This document shows positions 27,051 to 33,974 of a stretch of 64,000 nt of DNA, piece by piece. Origin of the DNA: a bacterium. Lineage in GTDB: Bacteria; Bacillota; Clostridia; Oscillospirales; Acutalibacteraceae. Under the pieces are notes generated by a model. The model saw nothing but the letters and a program-made list of their open reading frames with translations, had not been told where the DNA came from and did not search any database. The DNA lies in NCBI GenBank assembly GCA_020625875.1, contig JAHLAX010000048.1, positions 48,393 through 112,392 on the forward strand, written 5' to 3'. Numbering within the stretch: the first letter of the stretch is position 1; the number at the start of each line of letters is the position of its first letter. Made by a program: the position numbers and the translations under genes.

Positions 27051-27079
27051 TTGACAATTTAAAAGTTTTGAATTACAAT
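27051..27079 (+). promoter_or_regulatory. Sigma-A promoter of rnpB
   Basis: TTGACA (27051-27056), 17-bp spacer, TACAAT (27074-27079). The expected start, near 27086, coincides with the 5' strand of helix P1 of the RNase P RNA. Confidence 0.88.
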
Positions 27080-27085
27080 ACTCTT

Positions 27086-27428
27086 GCGAGTAAATTGAAC
27101 AGTCGCGGGGAAATTCCGAAAGGAATTCTCCGAGGAAAGTCCGGGCTCCACAGAGCACAGGTAACGGCTAACGGCCGCCGAGGGCGACCTCAGGGATAGT
27201 GCAACAGAGAATAACCGCCGATTTATCGGTAAGGGTGGAAAGGTGAGGTAAGAGCTCACCGCTGATACGGAGACGTGTCTGGCGTGTAAACCCTGCCTTG
27301 GAGCAACACCGTGGAGGGACATTTTGCCTGCTCGGCAGTCCCGCGGAGGTGGCGTTGAGCGTGTGTGGCAACACAGCGCCAAGATAGATGACTGTTCACG
27401 ACAGAACCCGGCTTACAGATTTAGTCGC
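27086..27428 (+). ncRNA. rnpB: RNase P RNA (class A)
   Basis: This is the catalytic RNA that trims tRNA 5' leaders. Conserved sequences run in order: ACAGTCGC near the 5' end, GAGGAAAGTCCGGGCTCC (P4 5' strand region) at about 27131-27149, GTGGAAAGGTGAGGTAAGAGC, and AGATAGATGACTGTTCACGA followed by AGAACCCGGCTTA near the 3' end. P1 is supported by complementarity between 27086-27096 and 27418-27428. The extended region and the P10/11 signature indicate the ancestral A type rather than the Bacillus B type. Confidence 0.95.
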
Positions 27429-27437
27429 GCTATAAAG

Positions 27438-27465
27438 AAGGCAGCCAACAAGGCTGCCTTCGTTT
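27438..27465 (+). terminator. Terminator of rnpB
   Basis: AAGGCAGCC (27438-27446) pairs perfectly with GGCTGCCTT (27452-27460), followed by CGTTT. It lies ten bases after the mature RNA. Confidence 0.8.
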
Positions 27466-27501
27466 ATAAAAAAGTTTCATATACAAATATAAAATGTATG
27501 C

Positions 27502-27622
27502 GTCCCTCATCCGTCACCTCCAACAAGTTGTCGGCGACACCTTTTCCCTAGCGGGAGACGGCAACCCTTTTGTCGGCGTTGCCGACATTTCCCCTATCAG
27601 GGGAATTTCCCAAGGGAAAGCT
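27502..27622. repeat. Intergenic repeat, CCCTCATCCGTCACC...type
   Basis: The stretch starts CCCTCATCCGTCACC and has internal complementarity (GTTGTCGGCGACACC, TGTCGGCGTTGCCGACA, TCCCCTATCAGGGGA). This layout recalls a repeat class common between genes in Ruminococcaceae and resembles, in inverted orientation, the element on the other side of rnpB at 26929. An AT-rich block (27632-27668) follows and holds nothing I can name. Confidence 0.55.
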
Positions 27623-27669
27623 TTATTTGTAATATATATTATATATTAGTTTATATATTATATTATTGT

Positions 27670-27724
27670 GGCTAATTTTTGACCTACCCCAGGCTAAAAA
27701 TTAGCCTATGGCAGGCTAATTTTT
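27670..27724 (-). terminator. Terminator of the flavoprotein operon with alternative pairing
   Basis: On the minus strand AAAAATTAGCC (27724-27714) pairs with GGCTAATTTTT (27706-27696) around a short loop, overlapping the stop codon of the preceding gene. A third arm at 27680-27670 can also pair with 27696-27706, so two mutually exclusive hairpins are possible. Confidence 0.65.
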
Positions 27725-29318
27725 ACCCTGCCGTCAAAACCTTCTCAGCGCACTTGATTCCGTCAACAGCGGCTGAAACAATACCTCCGGCGTAGCCAGC
27801 GCCTTCGCCGCATGGATACAGCCCTTTAACGCTGATACTCTGGAGCGTTTCGCTGTCGCGTGTGATGCGCACAGGGGAGGAGCTGCGAGTTTCGGCTCCT
27901 GTCAAAAGCGCGTCGGGATGAGCGAAGCCTTTTAATCTCTTGTCCATTTCTACAATAGCCTCGCGCATTGACGCTGTGACATAATCTGGCAGAATGTCGT
28001 CAATTATATTAAAGCTAGTTCCTCGGCTGTAGCTGGGTTTTACCTCGCCGAATGACGAGGTTTTTTTATTGTTCAAAAAGTCATCAACTCTCTGAACAGG
28101 AGCGATATAATCACCGCCGCCCGCTTCATACGTTTTTCTTTCGATACTTCTTTGATATTCTATACCAGCGAGCGGATGGTCGCTTTTAAAATCATCGGGA
28201 GTTACAGACACAAGCAGAGCGGAGTTTGAGTTGACAGCGTTTCGGTTGAATTCGCTCATTCCGTTTACGCATATCATATTTTCCTCGCTCGCCGCGGGTA
28301 CTACGGTACCGCCCGGGCACATACAGAATGTATAAGCGCCTCTGCCGTTTTTCGTCTGTACATTCAGCTTGTAATACGCCGCGCCCAAGCGCTTGTTACC
28401 CGCGAAGTCTCCGTACTGTGAGCGGTCAATATTCTCTCTCAGATGCTCGATTCTCGCGCCAACGGAAAAAGCTTTTTGTTCAAGAAAAACCTTGCTGTTA
28501 TAGAGCATCTCGAGCGTGTCGCGCGAGCTGTGACCAATCGCTAGAATCACAGTATCGGTTTCTATAACGCTTTCACGCCCGTTATTATTGACTTTAATTC
28601 CTTTTATTGTGTCGTTGTTGGTAATAAAAGAAACAAGCTTCGTTTCAAAAAGCACCTCGCCGCCGAGCTCTATAATATTCTTTCGAATGTTTTTGATAAC
28701 CTCTCTGAGCTTATCTGTTCCTATATGAGGTTTAGCGTTATATAGTATTTCCTCTGGCGCGCCGTGAGCGTAAAATTCATTCAGAACGTGGCGTGCTCTG
28801 AAGTCCTTTGTTCCTGTGTTGAGCTTGCCGTCAGAAAATGTACCCGCGCCGCCTTCGCCGAACTGGATATTGCTTTGAGTGTTCAATACTCCCGTTTTAA
28901 TAAAGCTTTCAACGTCCTTAACACGGCTGTCGCAGTCTCTGCCTTGTTCAATTATAATCGGCTTTTCGCCCGCTTTGGCGAGTATCAGTCCCGCGAACAT
29001 TCCAGCGGAACCGAAGCCGACTATGACAGGTCTTTGGCTTAATGGTTTGTGTCTCGGGATTTCGTAATAATACGGCTTTGCAAACACCGCGTTTTTGCTT
29101 TTTGAACGGCTCAGCGCCTTGTTTTCGTTGGTATTTAGCTCAACATCTGCCGATATAATAAAACGCACGTTATCCTTTTTTCTGGCGTCAATCGAACGTC
29201 TGAAAAGTGATACGCTTTTAATCGCCTTTTCGTCAATTCTCAGCTCTCTGCATATTGATTTTTTTAGCGTAGAATCGTTATAATCGACAGGGAGCTTTAT
29301 GTTATTAACTCTTATCAT
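27723..29318 (-). CDS. FAD-dependent oxidoreductase (COG2509 type)
   Basis: An uncharacterised flavoprotein of 531 residues. After an N-terminal alpha/beta domain (about 1-90) comes the dinucleotide-binding VIVGFGSAGMFAGL near residue 97, the IQFGEGGAGTFSDGKLNTG segment typical of this class, and the C-terminal GLYPCGEGAGYAGGIVSAAVDG FAD-site motif. The substrate is unknown. I start at Met 29318, which forms an ATGA overlap with the upstream gene and has GGGAGA upstream; a 20-residue extension overlaps that gene and is not plausible. Confidence 0.82.
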   Translation of the reverse strand: MIRVNNIKLPVDYNDSTLKKSICRELRIDEKAIKSVSLFRRSIDARKKDNVRFIISADVELNTNENKALSRSKSKNAVFAKPYYYEIPRHKPLSQRPVIVGFGSAGMFAGLILAKAGEKPIIIEQGRDCDSRVKDVESFIKTGVLNTQSNIQFGEGGAGTFSDGKLNTGTKDFRARHVLNEFYAHGAPEEILYNAKPHIGTDKLREVIKNIRKNIIELGGEVLFETKLVSFITNNDTIKGIKVNNNGRESVIETDTVILAIGHSSRDTLEMLYNSKVFLEQKAFSVGARIEHLRENIDRSQYGDFAGNKRLGAAYYKLNVQTKNGRGAYTFCMCPGGTVVPAASEENMICVNGMSEFNRNAVNSNSALLVSVTPDDFKSDHPLAGIEYQRSIERKTYEAGGGDYIAPVQRVDDFLNNKKTSSFGEVKPSYSRGTSFNIIDDILPDYVTASMREAIVEMDKRLKGFAHPDALLTGAETRSSSPVRITRDSETLQSISVKGLYPCGEGAGYAGGIVSAAVDGIKCAEKVLTAG

Positions 29319-30535
29319 ACGTTTTCTCCCGCGATAATTCCGCTCGCGAACGCGAATTGCAGGTTGTATCCTCCGCAATCGCCGTCAATATCTACCGCCT
29401 CGCCGCATATAAAGAGGTTTTTAATAAGCAAGCTCTCCATACTATACGCGTCAATTTCGTTGCCTGTAACGCCTCCTGAGGCAACCTGAGCATTGTTGAA
29501 ATCATTTGATTTAATCGCGTTAAAGCGCCATTCGATGATTGTATCCGCGAGAGCTTCAACCTCTTTATCAGTAATTGAGTTAATTTTTCTCGAGAACGGC
29601 AGAACGTCAGCTTGCTTCAGCAAAGCTATGCCGAGTTTTTTTACAAACACTCCAGTAAACAGGTTTTCTATTGGCTGATTATTATATAGCTTAATGTTTT
29701 TATTGATTAAGTCAATCACTTTGTTTTTATCGTAATTGGGCAGAAGATTAAGCGATACAACAGGATTTTTAGTATTGTTTAGTTTTGAACTGAGATTAAA
29801 AACGCAAATACCCGACAAGGCGCTGTCTGTGAACTGAATCTCACCGCACTCCTCTTTAATCAGCATATCGCTGTCATATAGAGAAGCCTTGCCGTCCGCT
29901 CTTACGCCTTTAAGAGAGGGGAGAAGCTCGCTTTTTACTTTAATTGGACACAGCGCGGGGCTTAACTTCGCTGTATTATGCCCGAGCTTTTTGAGGATAT
30001 TGACTCCGCTGTCGTCTGAGCCAAGCTTCGGCGAAGCGCACAAGCCCGTGCTTAAAATAATCTTTTCGCAGTTATACTCATCGTGATTGGTAATAATTCT
30101 GAAGTCCGCGCCTTGTTTTTTAATATCAATTACCTTAGTGTCGGTGACAATTTCAACTCCCAGATTATCGAGCCTGAACCTGAGAACATCAAGCACAGAG
30201 CCCGCGTGATTGCTAAGAGGGTAGACTCTGCCTTCATTTTCAACCTTTGTCATTAATCCGAGATTAGAAAACTCCTCAATCACACGCTGAGGTGAGCATT
30301 GTTTCAACACAACTTCAACATATTTTTTGAAAGAGCCGTTATATTTATCTTTTGAGCTGCTTATATTTGTCAGGTTGCATCTCCCGTTACCAGTTGAAAG
30401 GAGCTTTCTGCCAACTCTGTTCTGTTTTTCGAGTATAGTTACGCTTTTGTGAGGGTTATTCTCTTTGGCTTTAATCGCCGCGAACAGCCCTGAAGCTCCG
30501 CCGCCGATTATAATTATATCTTTTTTGTTGCTCAT
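29315..30535 (-). CDS. BaiN/HI0933-family NAD(P)/FAD-dependent oxidoreductase
   Basis: A flavoprotein of 406 residues of the HI0933 family. It has IIIIGGGASGLFAAIKA at the N-terminus, the family hallmark RVGRKLLSTGNGRCNLTN near residue 41, and LFICGEAVDIDGDCGGYNLQFAFASG at the C-terminus. BaiN members reduce bile-acid intermediates, but most of the family is uncharacterised and the name here reflects sequence class only. I start at Met 30535 (AGGATG upstream). A terminator just upstream separates it from the transporter gene. Confidence 0.83.
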   Translation of the reverse strand: MSNKKDIIIIGGGASGLFAAIKAKENNPHKSVTILEKQNRVGRKLLSTGNGRCNLTNISSSKDKYNGSFKKYVEVVLKQCSPQRVIEEFSNLGLMTKVENEGRVYPLSNHAGSVLDVLRFRLDNLGVEIVTDTKVIDIKKQGADFRIITNHDEYNCEKIILSTGLCASPKLGSDDSGVNILKKLGHNTAKLSPALCPIKVKSELLPSLKGVRADGKASLYDSDMLIKEECGEIQFTDSALSGICVFNLSSKLNNTKNPVVSLNLLPNYDKNKVIDLINKNIKLYNNQPIENLFTGVFVKKLGIALLKQADVLPFSRKINSITDKEVEALADTIIEWRFNAIKSNDFNNAQVASGGVTGNEIDAYSMESLLIKNLFICGEAVDIDGDCGGYNLQFAFASGIIAGENV

Positions 30536-30549
30536 ATTTTCACATCCTA

Positions 30550-30574
30550 AAAAGACAGGCGGACAAAGTCCGCC
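30550..30574 (-). terminator. Terminator after the COG2426 membrane protein gene
   Basis: On the minus strand GGCGGAC pairs with GTCCGCC (plus 30558-30564 with 30568-30574), followed by TGTCTTTTT. It lies between the stop at 30580 and the flavoprotein start at 30535. Confidence 0.75.
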
Positions 30575-30579
30575 CAAAA

Positions 30580-31065
30580 TTAGTGATTACCGATAAATAT
30601 CGCTGAAATTGCTCCGAATACGCCCAGACAAGCGAGCGAAACAATAATACTCGCGATAATAACGCCGCCCGCGGCAGCGAGGATTGTCTTTTTGAGTCCC
30701 ATATTGAGGAAGCTCGCTCCGAGCGTTCCCGTCCACGCCCCTGTAACAGGGAGAGGGATTCCGATAAACAGCATAAGAGCGATAAACAAGCCCTTACCGC
30801 CGTTTGACTGAAGCTTTTGTCCCGCTTTTTCGCCTTTATTCAGACAAAATGTAAAGAATTTTCCTATAAACTTTTTATCCTTGCCCCATTCAAGAACTTT
30901 TCTGGCAAATAAGTAAATAATCGGAACAGGCAGAAGGTTGCCGATAATACAGATGATTGCGCACTGCCACAACGGAATGCTATATCCAAAGTATCCTAAA
31001 GGGATTCCTCCTCTGAGCTCCCAGATCGGAACCATTGAGGATAAAAACATTAATAAATAACCCAT
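30580..31065 (-). CDS. COG2426 small membrane protein (Sm_multidrug_ex family)
   Basis: A membrane protein of 161 residues with four to five transmembrane helices, the family-typical PIWELRGGIPLG near the N-terminus, and IPLPVTGAWTGTLGA in the middle. The Pfam name 'putative small multi-drug export protein' rests on weak evidence, so I do not assign a substrate. GGAGATAA lies upstream. Confidence 0.78.
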   Translation of the reverse strand: MGYLLMFLSSMVPIWELRGGIPLGYFGYSIPLWQCAIICIIGNLLPVPIIYLFARKVLEWGKDKKFIGKFFTFCLNKGEKAGQKLQSNGGKGLFIALMLFIGIPLPVTGAWTGTLGASFLNMGLKKTILAAAGGVIIASIIVSLACLGVFGAISAIFIGNH

Positions 31066-31134
31066 ATTTATCTCCTTTATTAAACATATCTAAAATATTA
31101 TATATTATTACTTAAATATTTTCAATAGTTAAAA

Positions 31135-31163
31135 TTGACTTATAGCCAAATAAATTGTAAAAT
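31135..31163 (+). promoter_or_regulatory. Sigma-A promoter of the VanZ-MATE operon
   Basis: TTGACT (31135-31140), 17-bp spacer, TAAAAT (31158-31163). Confidence 0.75.
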
Positions 31164-31189
31164 AGTAAAGATAGATTAGAGGTATTAGT

Positions 31190-31672
31190 ATGAAGACTGA
31201 AAAACACTCAAAACTAAGGATACTGACTGTAGTTTTATTTGTTTTTACAAGTTTATATGTTTTGTATATTTGGTTTCATTCTTTTATGAGAGCAGAAACC
31301 TCCGCCGCCGAGAGCCTTTTTGTTCTCGACAATCTTATGAGCTTTTTTAAAGCTATCGGTATAAGCATTGAGCTGACTGACCATATCGTCAGAAAAGCCG
31401 CGCATTTCTGCGAGTACGCTTTATTGGGATGCTTGGTGTCGTGGTGCGCGTATTTATTGAATAAAAGTATAGTTAAAAACCTTATGCCTACCGGTTTTGT
31501 TTGTATTTTAACTGCCTTAATTGACGAGAATATCCAGCTCTATTCTCTTGGCAGAAGCGGTCAGGTTTCGGATGTGCTCCTTGATTTTGTAGGGAGCGTA
31601 TGCGGCGCGACGTTTTTTATTGTGATTATAATTATAGTTTTGTTGATTAAGAAAAGGAAGATGAAAAAATGA
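31190..31672 (+). CDS. VanZ-like membrane protein
   Basis: A VanZ-family membrane protein of 160 residues with four transmembrane segments. The RKAAHFCEYALLG motif is near residue 66 and the DENIQLYSLGRSGQVSDVLLDFVGS segment near 112, matching the conserved family residues. VanZ itself gives low-level teicoplanin resistance, but chromosomal homologues are common and not evidence of resistance. It overlaps the MATE gene by four bases. Confidence 0.85.
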   Translation: MKTEKHSKLRILTVVLFVFTSLYVLYIWFHSFMRAETSAAESLFVLDNLMSFFKAIGISIELTDHIVRKAAHFCEYALLGCLVSWCAYLLNKSIVKNLMPTGFVCILTALIDENIQLYSLGRSGQVSDVLLDFVGSVCGATFFIVIIIIVLLIKKRKMKK

Positions 31673-33039
31673 GTGAAGCAGCTTCAAAAAACAAAATGGG
31701 TTACGCCAAAATGTTCCCGTTAATAATAAAAATGTCACTTCCCGCCATGTTCTCGATGACGGTTATGGCGCTTTATAATGTTGTCGACAGCATATTTGTC
31801 GGCAATATTCCCGTACACGGAAAGCTGGGACTTAACGCGGTTTCGCTTGCTATGCCTCTTCAACTGCTTGTAATCGCGTTTGGTGTAGGCACAGCTACAG
31901 GCGCGAACTCGCTTATCGCCAGACGTCTCGGCGCGGGAAATCAAAAGGAAGCAAATTCAGCGGCAACACACAGCTTGATTCTGGCTGTTTTTACTTGGAT
32001 TGTTTTTATTTTTATCGGACTGTTCGCCGTAAAACCCTTCCTAAGTATTCCGATGTTCAATTGTCACGATAAGGCTTTTGAGTACGGCACACAGTACCTT
32101 ACAATCGTACTTACACTTTCAGGTTTTATGATGGTTCAAACCAGTATAGAAAAATCTCTGCAGGCTACGGGAGATATGATATTCCCGATGCTGTTTCAGC
32201 TTTCGGGTGCGGTGACCAATCTTATATTTGACCCGCTGTTTATTTACGGTATCGGTCCGTTCCCCAAGCTCGAGGTTATGGGCGCTGCTATCGCGACAGT
32301 GCTCGGACAATTCGTCGGAATGGTTTTTGGCCTTGTTGTCCTATTCGCAAAGAAAAACAAAATTAAGGTTACTTTTAAAGGCTTCAGGCTTAATTTCAAT
32401 ACGATTAAGAATATTTATTCCGTAGGCTTACCTTCAATAGTTATGCAGTCTGTATCTTCATTTATGATTTTCGGAATGAACACAATGCTCACATCAGTAG
32501 GCCAGACTGTTTTCGGTATTTATTTTAAGCTCCAGAGCTTTGTATTTATGCCGTGCTTCGGACTTAACCAGGGGCTTCTGCCGATTATGGGCTTTAACTA
32601 CGGAGCCAAAAACAAAAAGCGCCTGTATTCAGCTATTAACAGCGGTATTATCATAGCTTTGACTATAATGACTATCGGCGTTATTCTGTTTATGACAATT
32701 CCCGATAAACTCATCGGTATGTTTAACAGCGACCCCGAGATTATCAGAGTCGGTGCTCCCGCGTTCAGAATTATCTGCCTTTGCTTTATTCCCGCGGCTA
32801 TCGGTATTGTATTTATATCTATGTTCCAGGCTACGGGCAAGGGCTTCAGAGCTCTTATCCTTTCATTTACAAGACAGCTTATTTTCATTCTTCCTATAGC
32901 TTTTATTATCTCTCAGATTATAGGTTCACAGGATTGGATTTGGCTTGCGTTCCCGCTGGCTGAAGTCGGTTCGCTTGTTTTGGCGTTTATTCTGTTTATT
33001 AATCTGACTAAAACAGATTTCAAAAAGCTTGACGAGTAA
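31669..33039 (+). CDS. MATE-family efflux transporter
   Basis: A multidrug-and-toxin-extrusion transporter of 456 residues with twelve predicted transmembrane helices in two related halves. The N-terminal half has the SLPAMFSMTVMALYNVVDSIFVG signature region, and GLNQGLLPIMGFNYGAKNKKR follows the middle. Members usually export cationic compounds using Na+ or H+; the substrate is unknown. ATGA overlap with the VanZ-type gene implies one transcript. Confidence 0.9.
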   Translation: MSEAASKNKMGYAKMFPLIIKMSLPAMFSMTVMALYNVVDSIFVGNIPVHGKLGLNAVSLAMPLQLLVIAFGVGTATGANSLIARRLGAGNQKEANSAATHSLILAVFTWIVFIFIGLFAVKPFLSIPMFNCHDKAFEYGTQYLTIVLTLSGFMMVQTSIEKSLQATGDMIFPMLFQLSGAVTNLIFDPLFIYGIGPFPKLEVMGAAIATVLGQFVGMVFGLVVLFAKKNKIKVTFKGFRLNFNTIKNIYSVGLPSIVMQSVSSFMIFGMNTMLTSVGQTVFGIYFKLQSFVFMPCFGLNQGLLPIMGFNYGAKNKKRLYSAINSGIIIALTIMTIGVILFMTIPDKLIGMFNSDPEIIRVGAPAFRIICLCFIPAAIGIVFISMFQATGKGFRALILSFTRQLIFILPIAFIISQIIGSQDWIWLAFPLAEVGSLVLAFILFINLTKTDFKKLDE

Positions 33040-33082
33040 TAATATTTTGTTTTGCCTCAGCATATTATTAGCTGAGGTGATA
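33040..33082 (+). promoter_or_regulatory. Sigma-E-like promoter and RBS-masking hairpin before the spoIVF-like pair
   Basis: TAATATT (33040-33046) matches the -35 consensus KMATATT of sigma-E, and after 14 bp CATATTAT (33061-33068) resembles CATACANT with two differences. CCTCAGC (33055-33061) can pair with GCTGAGG (33071-33077), burying part of the ribosome binding site GAGGTGAT. The predicted start near 33075 leaves a very short leader, which weakens the call. Confidence 0.4.
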
Positions 33083-33084
33083 AA

Positions 33085-33399
33085 ATGGACAATCTTAACA
33101 GCATCAGCTATGACAAGAACTGGAAAAAGGCGAGCGACCCCGTTAGATATATTCCGCCTCGAGATTCGGCTGTAAAAGAAGATGAACCAAAACCAAAACA
33201 TACAGGCAAGCCGCTGCTGACGATTATTCAGATTATAATCTGTCTTATTATTGTTCTTACTGCTTATATTATAAAAACCTTCGGCGGCGATATATATAAG
33301 AATATCAAGTCGGTGTACAAAAGCGAGATAAACAACGAGATTATCCTCAATCCTTATGAAAACAGCCTTGATAAGTTGATTAATGCGGCTAAGGATTAA
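33085..33399 (+). CDS. Single-pass membrane protein in the SpoIVFA position
   Basis: A protein of 104 residues not recognised by sequence. It has a polar, proline- and lysine-rich N-terminus (about 1-43), one transmembrane helix (about 44-64) and a polar tail of 40 residues. It overlaps the SpoIVFB-like gene by 17 bases, which is where spoIVFA normally lies, but it lacks the M23/LytM peptidase-like domain of SpoIVFA. Inference: a minimal anchor or inhibitor of the neighbouring protease. It could instead be an unrelated small membrane protein. Confidence 0.6.
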   Translation: MDNLNSISYDKNWKKASDPVRYIPPRDSAVKEDEPKPKHTGKPLLTIIQIIICLIIVLTAYIIKTFGGDIYKNIKSVYKSEINNEIILNPYENSLDKLINAAKD

Positions 33400-33964
33400 G
33401 GGCTTTTCACTTATAATTTCCTTTCCCGCGATTTGTCTGTTCACGGTTTTGACAATACTTAATTGTGATTATATTTACTGTCTTTGTGGGATAATATTTC
33501 ACGAAACAGGACATATTGCCGCGATGCTTTTGCTTAAACACAGCATAAAAGGCGTTTCGATTTCGCTGTTTGATATAAAGATTTTTAAAAACTCGCGCTA
33601 TAAACTGAATCTTAAAAACGACTTGATTGTCACCGCGGCGGGACCTTTTATCAATTTATTGCTATTCTTTGTGTTTTATTATATCAACATAAGATTCGCT
33701 TGGATTAATCTTTTTATTGGTGTGTTTAATCTTTTACCAGCTATGAGCCTTGACGGTGGACAGCTTTTATATCTTATTCTATTAAATAAGCTGTCATCAA
33801 AAGTTTCGGCACTAATCATTGATATAATCACAATAATAATATCGATACCGCTGTTTTTCTTCGGTATTATTATTTTACTCAATTCAAAATATAATTTTTC
33901 ACTGCTTTTTATCAGCGTTTATTTAGTATTATCGCTGTTTATTAAAGAGGACAGATACATTTAA
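33383..33964 (+). CDS. SpoIVFB-like M50 intramembrane metalloprotease
   Basis: A site-2-protease family member of 193 residues with about six transmembrane helices. The zinc ligands are in HETGH (His40, Glu41, His44), and the second motif NLLPAMSLDGG has Asn116, Pro119 and Asp124. SpoIVFB removes the pro-sequence of sigma-K at the outer forespore membrane; this window also encodes pro-sigma-K at 56.6 kb. Compared with Bacillus SpoIVFB (about 288 residues) the protein ends right after the last helix, so the C-terminal CBS domain is missing. Gene order before the TIGR03960 gene matches spoIVFAB in Clostridia. Confidence 0.78.
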   Translation: MRLRIKGFSLIISFPAICLFTVLTILNCDYIYCLCGIIFHETGHIAAMLLLKHSIKGVSISLFDIKIFKNSRYKLNLKNDLIVTAAGPFINLLLFFVFYYINIRFAWINLFIGVFNLLPAMSLDGGQLLYLILLNKLSSKVSALIIDIITIIISIPLFFFGIIILLNSKYNFSLLFISVYLVLSLFIKEDRYI

Positions 33965-33974
33965 CGGAGGAAGT

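Noticed and set aside
27059..27382. Minus-strand open frames opposite rnpB
   Set aside because: They lie antisense to the RNase P RNA, whose conserved motifs and promoter are clear.
29319..29378. Twenty-residue N-terminal extension of the COG2509 flavoprotein
   Set aside because: It overlaps the upstream gene, has no ribosome binding site, and the ATGA overlap at 29315-29318 gives the natural start.
31190..31672. Glycopeptide resistance determinant
   Set aside because: Only a VanZ-like protein is present; no vanHAX or regulator genes are near, and VanZ homologues are common housekeeping genes in Clostridia.
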